Source of the DNA: Flavobacteriales bacterium
GTDB taxonomy: Bacteria; Bacteroidota; Bacteroidia; Flavobacteriales; BACL11
Assembly: GCA_002715885.1 (NCBI GenBank)
Contig: PBAG01000040.1
Coordinates: 4,520-10,839, forward strand
Direction: 5' to 3'
Length of the DNA stretch: 6,320 nucleotides
Under the pieces are notes generated by a model. That model searched no databases. It worked only from the letters and a program-made list of their open reading frames with translations, and was not told where the DNA came from. A program made the position numbers and the translations under genes. Below are positions 1 through 6,320 of this stretch, piece after piece (positions within the stretch are counted from its first letter, which is position 1; the number at the start of each line of letters is the position of its first letter).

Positions 1-1005
1 TCATCTAAAGTAATGGTAATTGGACCAACGGCTAATAGCCTAAATTGTTTAAATGGAGCGTGGACACACACTTGGCAAGGAATAGACCCTCAATACAATA
101 ACACTGAAAATCCAACTATTTATGAAGCAATAAAAAAAGGCACAAAATCATCTGATCTTTACCAAGGCTCTATAATGAAAATGGTTGAAGGGGATGAGGC
201 AGACTTTCCTTCATATGATTTGACTGTTGCTGTAAAGAATGCAAAAAATTATGATTTTGCCGTTGTTTGTCTTGGAGAGCTTCCCTCAACGGAAAGGCCG
301 GGAGACATTTACACTCTTGACATGGCCAAAGAACAAAGAGAAATTGTAAAAGAGCTTTCAAAAACAGGTGTTAAAATTGTTCTTGTCCTGATAGAGGGGA
401 GGCCAAAAATAATCTCTGACATTGAGCCTTTAGCAGATGCTGTAATTCAATGTTATTTGCCTGGTGATCAAGGTGGGCAGGTATTATCTGATATAATTTT
501 TGGAAAAATAAACCCTAGCGGAAAGCTACCATATACCTACCCAAGACATAATGGTGTTATAATGCACTATGATCATAAACAATCAGAGCTAATAAATGCC
601 AACACATGGAAAAATGACTTTTTCAACCCACAATATGAATTTGGTTTTGGTCTAAGCTACACGAATTATGAGTACTCAAATCTAAAGATTTCAAAAAATG
701 TCTTTTCCCCCTTAGACAAGACAATTACTGTAAGTGTTGATGTAAAAAACACTGGCGGTAAAGCTGGAAAAGAAGTTGTTCAGCTATACTCAAGAGATCA
801 TTTTGCGTCAATTTCACCCCCGCTAAAAAAGCTTGTTCGATATGCCAAAATTAATCTTGACCCTAATGAAATAAAAACAGTTTCATTTACATTAGACATT
901 AAAGAGCTTGGGTTTTACAATGCAGATAATGTTTGGGTTAACGAGCCAGGAAAACACTCGTTTTTTATCAACAATTTAGAAGATTCCTTTGTGATAACTA
1001 ATTAG
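1..1005 (+). CDS. GH3 family beta-glucosidase, C-terminal part (5' end outside window)
   Basis: The frame is open from base 1, and the codons before the ATG at 13 (S-S-K-V) continue the beta-strand leading into VIGP, so the gene starts upstream; 334 residues are visible. GH3 enzymes remove beta-linked glucose (or xylose) from non-reducing ends. Seen: an opening GP-ANSLNCLNGAW-WQG segment; GELPSTERPGD, in which the Glu codon at 292-294 aligns by eye with the general acid/base Glu of GH3 domain 2; IEGRPKIISDIEPLADAVIQCYLPG and GGQVLSDIIFGKINPSGKLPYTYP (about bases 400-540), standard for the alpha/beta sandwich domain; HYDHK; then YEFGFGLSYTNYEYSNL leading into a fibronectin III-like domain (about bases 690-1000). 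The catalytic Asp nucleophile and any signal peptide lie in the missing N-terminal barrel. The stop overlaps the next start by one base. Family assignment is firm; exact linkage and cell location are not shown. Beta-1,3- or mixed-linkage glucan is an inference from resemblance to other Bacteroidota GH3 enzymes. Confidence 0.95.
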   Translation, partial: SSKVMVIGPTANSLNCLNGAWTHTWQGIDPQYNNTENPTIYEAIKKGTKSSDLYQGSIMKMVEGDEADFPSYDLTVAVKNAKNYDFAVVCLGELPSTERPGDIYTLDMAKEQREIVKELSKTGVKIVLVLIEGRPKIISDIEPLADAVIQCYLPGDQGGQVLSDIIFGKINPSGKLPYTYPRHNGVIMHYDHKQSELINANTWKNDFFNPQYEFGFGLSYTNYEYSNLKISKNVFSPLDKTITVSVDVKNTGGKAGKEVVQLYSRDHFASISPPLKKLVRYAKINLDPNEIKTVSFTLDIKELGFYNADNVWVNEPGKHSFFINNLEDSFVITN

Positions 1006-1010
1006 TGGTG
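1003..1010 (+). promoter_or_regulatory. Stop/start overlap TAGTG with tandem GTG start codons
   Basis: The GH3 stop TAG shares its G with GTG at 1005, and a second in-frame GTG follows at 1008. No purine-rich Shine-Dalgarno sequence precedes it. The layout suits translation by termination-reinitiation, tying barrel 1 output to the GH3 gene. Which GTG is used cannot be decided; both keep the signal peptide intact. Confidence 0.6.
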
Positions 1011-2990
1011 AAGTGGAGAAAAAAAATATCTTTCTTGTTGTTTGCAACATTTATGATGGTTAATTTTATTTGTGAAGCACAAAACACAGACAGTACATTT
1101 AACAAAAAAATGGCCTTTAAAAGCGCTACCCTCTCAATAAAAGACCCGGTATCAAACATAAAATTTGGTGGTTACTTTAGGTTTTTCGGATACATAAGAG
1201 ATTTGCCCACAATGTATCCTCTTGATATTCCAAGCTATTACTACGGTGTTTATCCTCAACAAACAACCATCTCGGTTGGGACGGGCTATAGAGAGCCGAT
1301 GATGTTGTTGTCTATTGGTGGTACTGCAAAAAAAAACATCACATTTGGAACAGACCTAATGCTTAATAGCGCGTATGACGGCAATTTTGAAAATAGCAGC
1401 ATTTCCCTGAACCTTGGAACTAATTTTTACTCAACACTTGTTTCTGACTTTGGAAAGTTCAAAGTTCATGCTGGTGGAATTTCTTGGTACCGACAAAGCA
1501 AACTTACTGTTTGGGCCGAAGAAGGCTATTTGCGCTATAGTTTGTTTGAAAGAGCTCCATACGACCCCTTAAACAAAAACGCTGTGGATCGATATAAAAA
1601 ATATTATGAACAAGGGGCAATTGATCAAGATTTGCGCTTTGGAAATGTTGCTTTTCAAGGAATAACTTTTAGCGGAAATAGTTTCCCTTGGTGGTTTACT
1701 GATGGGGTTGCGTTTCAAGGTATTTTAGGAAAAACACAAAACAATATTGCAAATATTGTTTCACCGGGCAAAGATGATTATTGTTTTGGGCTTCGTCTAA
1801 ATAAAACAAATCAAAAAAAAGATAGCTATGCCCTTAACTATTTTAGCTCAAAGACAGCAACTGATTCAACCTCTTATATTAAACGAGAGTATGACATCTC
1901 AACATTTGAGTTTAATTTAAACATAAAAAAGCTCAACTTGTTTGGTGAAATTGGTTTTGGCTCATATCAGTCTTCTACTTTCGAACGCACCTATGGTGAA
2001 GCAATCGTTGTTAATCTCTCTACACCCAAAGAGTATACCTTGCTTCCAATACAAATTCAGTATGCAAGAATTGCCCCAGAGGCCGTAAATGTAAATTCTT
2101 CATTTACCAACACCTCTGTGTCTGAACTTGTTCAAACCACCGTTATTGAAGAAGGTGGTGAACCAACTATTATGACTGGCTTTGGTGGGCCTGTCTCAAG
2201 CTTAGGTTATTTAGCAAACAACCGTGAAGGGTTGAGCTTTAACACAGAGCTTGAAATAAATGACTTTACCGTTTCTGGTGGGTTTGGGTTTTATTCTGAA
2301 TTAAGCCGAATCAATTCTGTTTTATCATATAATCATATTTCAACTGGTCTTTTCTTGTCAAGAATATCATACTTCAGCACAGGCTATGGTCCGTACGGAC
2401 ATCTTAACTCATACTATCGTGGGGTTTATGAAAATGTTCCAATAACTGACAGCACCCTTATTGATTCAATTGGAGCGCCACTTTTTGACAAATTTTTTTG
2501 CTCCTCTGACCTCCATTTAAAATATAAAACAAAGTTGTTTGGCAAAGATTTATATCTTTTTTCTTTATCAAATTACAATACTGCTCAAGATTTTTTAAGC
2601 ATCCTTCCAACTATATCAAAAGATGCTTTCATAAAACAACTGAATCATCAGTTTGATGTTTGTTATGCTCTTGCGCCCAAGGTTTCAATTGTTTTAAAAC
2701 ATGCATATGAAAGGGTTGTTGCTAGTGACAAAACAGAGCTTGACAGATATGACCCTTTTCCAGCACCAAATATTCCGGGTAGAGAAGATTTAGGTGTTGT
2801 CGGCTATGAGCCAACATTTAAGGCTAGAAATCAATACGGCCAAATTTTGGGCTTAGGGCTTGATATAATGATAGGTGAAGGGGCTTTTTTGTTTTTAAGG
2901 CACAGCCAGTTTAGTTTTAAAGACAAAAACTTTATTGAAACCAACATTAAAGGAAGTGAGACAACAATAGAACTAAAAATTAACTTCTAA
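1005..2990 (+). CDS. Outer-membrane beta-barrel protein, porin-like, unassigned family (barrel 1)
   Basis: A 661-aa protein with a Sec signal peptide: basic WRKK at residues 4-7, a hydrophobic core at 9-22, and likely cleavage CEA|Q between 25 and 26. The mature chain is rich in short alternating Gly/aromatic strands (for example FGGYFRFFGYIRD 54-66, LFGEIGFGSY 312-321, VSGGFGFYSELS 423-433) and ends in an amphipathic strand with terminal Phe (ELKINF), the usual signature for BAM-inserted barrels. Long polar segments such as 184-212 and 355-405 are candidate extracellular loops or a plug. No TonB box, plug domain or SusC carboxypeptidase-like N-terminal domain is seen. GTG at 1005 (overlapping the previous stop) and GTG at 1008 are both possible starts; an ATG at residue 17 would destroy the signal peptide. 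It shares motifs with the next gene. Role inferred: oligosaccharide passage or binding at the outer membrane. I do not recognise the family with certainty. Confidence 0.85.
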   Translation: MVKWRKKISFLLFATFMMVNFICEAQNTDSTFNKKMAFKSATLSIKDPVSNIKFGGYFRFFGYIRDLPTMYPLDIPSYYYGVYPQQTTISVGTGYREPMMLLSIGGTAKKNITFGTDLMLNSAYDGNFENSSISLNLGTNFYSTLVSDFGKFKVHAGGISWYRQSKLTVWAEEGYLRYSLFERAPYDPLNKNAVDRYKKYYEQGAIDQDLRFGNVAFQGITFSGNSFPWWFTDGVAFQGILGKTQNNIANIVSPGKDDYCFGLRLNKTNQKKDSYALNYFSSKTATDSTSYIKREYDISTFEFNLNIKKLNLFGEIGFGSYQSSTFERTYGEAIVVNLSTPKEYTLLPIQIQYARIAPEAVNVNSSFTNTSVSELVQTTVIEEGGEPTIMTGFGGPVSSLGYLANNREGLSFNTELEINDFTVSGGFGFYSELSRINSVLSYNHISTGLFLSRISYFSTGYGPYGHLNSYYRGVYENVPITDSTLIDSIGAPLFDKFFCSSDLHLKYKTKLFGKDLYLFSLSNYNTAQDFLSILPTISKDAFIKQLNHQFDVCYALAPKVSIVLKHAYERVVASDKTELDRYDPFPAPNIPGREDLGVVGYEPTFKARNQYGQILGLGLDIMIGEGAFLFLRHSQFSFKDKNFIETNIKGSETTIELKINF

Positions 2991-2992
2991 TG
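2988..2992 (+). promoter_or_regulatory. Stop/start overlap TAATG coupling the two barrel genes
   Basis: The TAA of barrel 1 shares its last A with the ATG of barrel 2. The preceding bases are A/T-rich with no GGAGG-like site. This implies co-transcription and probably coupled translation, as expected if the two barrels are needed in related amounts. The coupling is inferred from the overlap. Confidence 0.65.
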
Positions 2993-4702
2993 AAAAAATT
3001 TACAATAAAAACTATTTTATTTTGTACGCTTCTTCCAACAGTTAGCTTTGCTCAGATGTTCCAAAAGGTTTGGTATGACGGAAATTCTAGGGCAATGTTT
3101 TATAGAGACGCTCTAACAGGTGACTTAAAAGATAGCGACACAACTTCAACAAGAAGTGAGGGCGAGGGATATACTGCAATAGATTTGGGAATGCATTTTA
3201 CCCCAAATGAAGAAATCGAAATTTTTTCTGAAATAAGAGTAAAAAACGATTTTGGCTACATGTGGGGGGCTGGAGCATATGTTGATTTAAGAAGGCTCTC
3301 TATTAAAGGGGTCCTAAATAACCGAGTAAGCTTCAATATTGGAGACATGTACTTAAAACAAACTGATTTTACACTTAACAATTTTAACCAAGAATTATCA
3401 AAGTATGAGCCAAATGTATTTCAGGCCTATAAAGATTTAATCGATTACGAAAACTTTTATATGAACAATTACTGGAGAATGCAGGGGTTGCAGTCTAATT
3501 TTTCATATACTTTTTATAATTCTATTGAGTCTGTTGAGGCAGACCTTTTTGCGAGTAGAGTAAGGGGTGTTCAGTGGCTAGGAGAGCCTGAATTGCTTAT
3601 GCTTGGCGGTACATCTATAATTAAACTTGAAAACAATATCTCCATTGGCGTTAATTATGTAAACTCGTTTGAGGTGCAAAGCTCAAGCCTAGACACAGCA
3701 ACATATTATAACCCTGTAACCAACCTTCAGCTTAAATACAAAAAAAGGGCTGGCGGTCTAAAATATTTTTTAAGTATTGATTTTGGTGGTTCAAGCAGAG
3801 GATGGAATAAAAACAATGGGGGGGCTGATTTCGAAACAAGCGGAGGTTTTTTACGAGGGAAGACTAAGGTTGTAGCCAGAAACTTTAATTCTACGTTAGG
3901 TTTTAAATATATATCTCCTGAATTTAGGAGTGCTGGCGCTCAAACAAGAAGGGTAAATTTTATGTCAGTCCCATCTTCTTATGCTTACTATACAAACAAC
4001 ACTATTTTGAGGCCTGTTAGCATGATGGACATAATAACAGACCCCAACATTTATAATCACCGGCTGTCCACCTCTCTAATGCAATACAACATTCTTTATA
4101 GTGCCGTATTGCCCTATGGTGAAGCAACTCCAAACAGAGTTGGAGGCGACATGGTTTTTAATTATAAAAACAACAACAGTTCTCTCTTAGCTTCTGCAGA
4201 CATTGCATACTTTCAAGAAATTATCGGTCAAGGAACTACACAAAGGCGGTCTTTAGTTTCTTCAGGCCTTTCTTTAAAAGCTAATATTGACAAGCTAATC
4301 GGCTTTGATAACAAAACTCAGCTTGAGCTGTCTATAATAAGTGAAGGGGTTACCCGTGGGGGTGATGAAATTGAATCAATTTCATTTAATTCTTCTTTAC
4401 TAAGCGCAGGTTTAAGCTATGAGCTTTTTGAAAATCTAAAAATAATTGGGGGAACAAAGTCATTTACTGGGTCAGGAAACGAAGTAGGTGTTCAAAGAGA
4501 TGAATACGACCAAATAATAGGCTTTGAATTGTTAGATTTTAATTCAAAAGAAAACATTATGTTGATTGGTCTTCAGTACAACTTTACAAAAGACATATAC
4601 TTCAGCTTGCAAACAAACAAGATAGACTTTGATGACAAAACAAGTGAAACAGAAAAGCTCTCGCTGAATAGAATTTATTTTATGTTTAATATGAATTTAT
4701 AA
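2990..4702 (+). CDS. Outer-membrane beta-barrel protein, likely diverged paralogue of the upstream barrel (barrel 2)
   Basis: A 570-aa protein starting MKKFTIK with a hydrophobic stretch to residue 19 and likely signal peptidase I cleavage SFA|Q at 21/22. The ATG overlaps the preceding TAA by one base (TAATG), fixing the start. The mature part has many 8-12 residue alternating strands (EEIEIFSEIRV 74-84, GYMWGAGAYVDLRRLSI 89-105, RVSFNIGDMYL 112-122, SAGLSYELF 472-480) and ends in the strand RIYFMFNMNL, consistent with a barrel. GDMYLKQTDFTL (118-129), RMQGLQSNFSY (163-173) and FKYISPEF (305-312) have counterparts in the same order in the upstream barrel, and the last 45 residues run parallel to its C-terminus. 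The segment 131-162 is polar, with aromatic and acidic residues, and may form a helical loop. No SusC/TonB features are visible. Function is unknown; the GH3 gene and lipoproteins in the same transcription unit suggest glycan handling at the outer membrane. Confidence 0.85.
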   Translation: MKKFTIKTILFCTLLPTVSFAQMFQKVWYDGNSRAMFYRDALTGDLKDSDTTSTRSEGEGYTAIDLGMHFTPNEEIEIFSEIRVKNDFGYMWGAGAYVDLRRLSIKGVLNNRVSFNIGDMYLKQTDFTLNNFNQELSKYEPNVFQAYKDLIDYENFYMNNYWRMQGLQSNFSYTFYNSIESVEADLFASRVRGVQWLGEPELLMLGGTSIIKLENNISIGVNYVNSFEVQSSSLDTATYYNPVTNLQLKYKKRAGGLKYFLSIDFGGSSRGWNKNNGGADFETSGGFLRGKTKVVARNFNSTLGFKYISPEFRSAGAQTRRVNFMSVPSSYAYYTNNTILRPVSMMDIITDPNIYNHRLSTSLMQYNILYSAVLPYGEATPNRVGGDMVFNYKNNNSSLLASADIAYFQEIIGQGTTQRRSLVSSGLSLKANIDKLIGFDNKTQLELSIISEGVTRGGDEIESISFNSSLLSAGLSYELFENLKIIGGTKSFTGSGNEVGVQRDEYDQIIGFELLDFNSKENIMLIGLQYNFTKDIYFSLQTNKIDFDDKTSETEKLSLNRIYFMFNMNL

Positions 4703-4705
4703 AAA

Positions 4706-5743
4706 ATGAAAAAAATTACTTACTTATTAATTTTAACCACTATGTGTTTCTTTTCGTGTGAAAAAGAGGAAATTGAAGGGCCTAGTCTTAATGATCTTTT
4801 TGGACAGCTTAGCATCATAGAAGATTTTCGTGTTGTTGGAGATTCTGCTAGTTTTACTAATGGGTCTGTTTATTTTACTGCGGAGTTTTCAAAAATTGTG
4901 GACTGGAAAATCACTATTACAGGTCTCTCCTCTGGTGGAAAAAAGATAATTGCTGGAAAATCCAACAAAATCAATGCGGCTAATAGCATGTGGGGTGGGG
5001 AGGTTTCTTATTTGCCCTTCTTTGTAAATGAATCTTGTGCCGTGAGACTTACTTTTGATGCGCATCCAGATACCATTAATGATTTTTTAATTATTACTGA
5101 GGCCAAAACATATGGAAACGGAAGCGAGGTAATTATTGCAGATTTTGAAGCTGGCTGGAACCCAAATTTTGGTGAATTTTTTAATTCTGGTATGGTCAGA
5201 AAAATAGAAAGCCCTGGAGCTGGTCAAGGAACAAGGTACATGGTTCAAGAATCAGCACCAAATGGCTGTCCATGGGATTGGTTAATTGGGTATGTAGATT
5301 ATTATTTTGATTATTGGTTACAGCCCACAACTTTAAATGCAGACCCAGATAACGTCTATTTTAATATAATGATTCATGGCGACAGTACATTATCCCCCGA
5401 CAATGTTCCAAATTCGTTGTTTAAAATAGAGTTTTATGAAGATGAAAATCAAGATGGTTTTTGGAGCCAAAATAATGAGGACATGCTTTTTCATGAGTTT
5501 TTAGTTGATTGGAATGGTTGGAAAATGATTTCTATTAAATACAGTGATTTGGAAATTTCCGGAGCAGCTCTTAATGGGGGAAGTGGCAATAAAATTCGTG
5601 AGCCAAACAAGCTCACAAAAGTACGAACTCTGTTGTTGGCTGACCCCTATGATCAGGCTGACCTGAACAGTTGTTCGGGTTTTGCAAAAGCCGATGTAGA
5701 TTATATTGTTTGGAGTGAAGGAAGTCCAATTTTAGACCAATAA
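4706..5743 (+). CDS. Probable surface-exposed lipoprotein with Ig-like and carbohydrate-binding-like beta-sandwich domains
   Basis: A 345-aa protein. MKKITYLLILTTMCFFSC is a lipoprotein signal peptide with the acylated Cys at residue 18. The residues after it, EKEEIE, resemble the acidic/Lys lipoprotein export signal known from Bacteroidota that sends lipoproteins to the cell surface (known signal; its use here is inferred). Residues about 35-135 look like an Ig-like strand domain (SVYFTAEFSKIVDWKITITG, followed by GGKKIIAGKSNKI and MWGGEVSY). Residues about 143-342 look like a galactose-binding-like sandwich: IIADFEAGWNPNFGE at the start, WNGWKMISIKYSDLE (269-283) late, and VDYIVWSEGSP (331-341) as the closing strand. 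Many exposed Trp/Tyr (WDW 190-192, YVDYYFDYW 196-204) suit sugar binding. No glycosidase active-site motif was recognised. It starts 3 nt after barrel 2. Best guess: a surface glycan-binding protein; ligand unknown. Confidence 0.8.
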   Translation: MKKITYLLILTTMCFFSCEKEEIEGPSLNDLFGQLSIIEDFRVVGDSASFTNGSVYFTAEFSKIVDWKITITGLSSGGKKIIAGKSNKINAANSMWGGEVSYLPFFVNESCAVRLTFDAHPDTINDFLIITEAKTYGNGSEVIIADFEAGWNPNFGEFFNSGMVRKIESPGAGQGTRYMVQESAPNGCPWDWLIGYVDYYFDYWLQPTTLNADPDNVYFNIMIHGDSTLSPDNVPNSLFKIEFYEDENQDGFWSQNNEDMLFHEFLVDWNGWKMISIKYSDLEISGAALNGGSGNKIREPNKLTKVRTLLLADPYDQADLNSCSGFAKADVDYIVWSEGSPILDQ

Positions 5744-5745
5744 AT

Positions 5746-6320
5746 ATGTTTAGACTGTTTATTTTTCTTTTTTTGATAATTAGCTCATGCAAGAACCTTG
5801 ATTTGTTGACGCTATACGATGTGGAAATTAAAAACACTGAAGGAATAAATGGCTTTACCTCAACAGAAATTTTCACAACGGGTGGTAGCGATGAGGTCTG
5901 GGGAATGAGTGGAAAAGATGAGTTTTGTAACCCCTTTCGTTTTTCCTCTTTTGATGCCAGCGTAAATTATTCTAAAATAAATGAGGCTGCATCGGCACAA
6001 GTAAAAAGCAGTAATTCTGTTAGTGTTGATAGAAAGTATAATCTTCCTACTGTAAAAATAAAGGACAGAAAACGAGCTCCTAAAAATTCCATACACCTGA
6101 AAACCGAAAAAAACCCAGCTTGTGAATGGATAGGAATGGGTATTGGTTGGGATGGTTGGCAGGGTAAAGATATGAGTCGCATCATGCAAAGTGCTGCTAT
6201 TGAGTTTGTTGCTAGAGTAGACAAAGGTTATATAACAAGCCTTCCTATTGTTTTTATTTTGGAGGACTATTCAGAAAATCAATGCTATGCTACCGCAAAC
6301 TATCTTGGAATTGAAGGGGG
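5746..6320 (+). CDS. Second lipoprotein with carbohydrate-binding-like domain, 3' end outside window
   Basis: The frame opens at ATG 5746, 2 nt after the previous stop, and stays open for 191 codons to the window edge. MFRLFIFLFLIISSC is a short lipoprotein signal with lipid Cys at residue 15. The next residues, KNLDLLTLYD, lack the acidic cluster of the upstream lipoprotein, so it may face the periplasm (inference). Residues 43-70 contain FTTGGSDEVWGMSGKDEF and NPFRFSSFD. Residues 127-175 contain CEWIGMGIGWDGWQGKDMS, then AAIEFVARVDKG and LPIVFILEDYS, a pattern resembling galactose-binding-like modules such as the C-terminal domain of ExoP-type GH3 exoglucanases (by-eye resemblance only). 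Residues 80-120 are a polar, Lys-rich linker. Opposite-strand open frames overlap this region but lack a plausible context. Operon position and lipoprotein signal support a real gene. It may be a binding protein, or carry a catalytic domain beyond the edge. Confidence 0.8.
   Translation, partial: MFRLFIFLFLIISSCKNLDLLTLYDVEIKNTEGINGFTSTEIFTTGGSDEVWGMSGKDEFCNPFRFSSFDASVNYSKINEAASAQVKSSNSVSVDRKYNLPTVKIKDRKRAPKNSIHLKTEKNPACEWIGMGIGWDGWQGKDMSRIMQSAAIEFVARVDKGYITSLPIVFILEDYSENQCYATANYLGIEG

Noticed and set aside
13..15. ATG at 13 as the start of the GH3 gene
   Set aside because: The frame is open back to base 1, and a GH3 protein needs a large N-terminal catalytic barrel; this Met is inside the second domain.
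170..361. Minus-strand open frame of 63 codons
   Set aside because: It lies wholly inside the well-supported GH3 domain and shows no signal, domain or context.
1065..1085. Cys23 in NFICEAQ of barrel 1 as a lipobox
   Set aside because: Ile directly before the Cys does not fit a lipobox (Gly, Ala or Ser expected), and EA|Q gives a good signal peptidase I site; the protein is barrel-like.
3818..3824. Run of seven G in barrel 2 as a phase-variation site
   Set aside because: It stands out in AT-rich DNA, but it encodes an ordinary N-N-G-G-A stretch, is short, and the frame is intact; a single sequence cannot show slippage.
2990..4702. Barrel genes as SusC-type TonB-dependent transporters
   Set aside because: Both are far shorter than SusC proteins (about 1000 aa) and lack a visible TonB box, plug or N-terminal carboxypeptidase-like domain.
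4703..4705. Promoter or terminator between barrel 2 and the first lipoprotein
   Set aside because: The gap is only three A residues and no hairpin or Bacteroidota promoter pattern was seen around it; the genes are best read as one transcript.
5613..6224. Three overlapping minus-strand open frames
   Set aside because: They overlap one another and the two + strand lipoprotein genes; their translations show no recognisable domain, whereas the + frame has a lipoprotein signal and operon spacing.

Overview
This window looks like a piece of an AT-rich Bacteroidota genome. The evidence is Q-initiated mature outer-membrane barrel proteins behind simple signal peptides, short lipoprotein signals of the form FFSC-EKEE and ISSC, no recognisable Shine-Dalgarno sequences ahead of the genes, and a Bacteroidota-style GH3 glucosidase. 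The genus cannot be told from the sequence.

All supported genes lie on the + strand and are packed end to end, with junctions of -1, -1, +3 and +2 nt. (1) Positions 1-1005 hold the C-terminal 334 residues of a glycoside hydrolase family 3 (GH3) beta-glucosidase: the second alpha/beta domain with the likely acid/base Glu, then the fibronectin III-like domain. (2) Positions 1005-2990 encode a 661-aa outer-membrane beta-barrel protein starting at GTG. (3) Positions 2990-4702 encode a second, 570-aa outer-membrane beta-barrel protein. (4) Positions 4706-5743 encode a 345-aa lipoprotein with an acidic stretch after the lipid Cys, an Ig-like domain and a carbohydrate-binding-like beta-sandwich. (5) From 5746 to the window end runs a second lipoprotein gene, open for 191 codons and cut by the window edge. 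Several opposite-strand open frames overlap it and are its shadows. There is no intergenic space longer than 3 nt, so no promoter or terminator is expected inside, and none was seen.

The best functional reading is a glycan-use operon, probably for a beta-glucan. Surface lipoproteins would bind the polymer or oligosaccharide, one or both barrels would pass it across the outer membrane, and the GH3 enzyme would release glucose in the periplasm or at the surface. No SusC-like TonB-dependent transporter or SusD-like lipoprotein is visible; two barrels without SusC features sit where that pair often would. The two barrels share matching motifs in the same order, notably a nearly parallel C-terminal segment of about 45 residues, and appear to be diverged tandem paralogues. 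This barrel pair with two lipoproteins is the most interesting part of the window and may be an uncharacterised non-SusCD glycan-handling module. The substrate and the transport role are inference; only the GH3 identity is firm.
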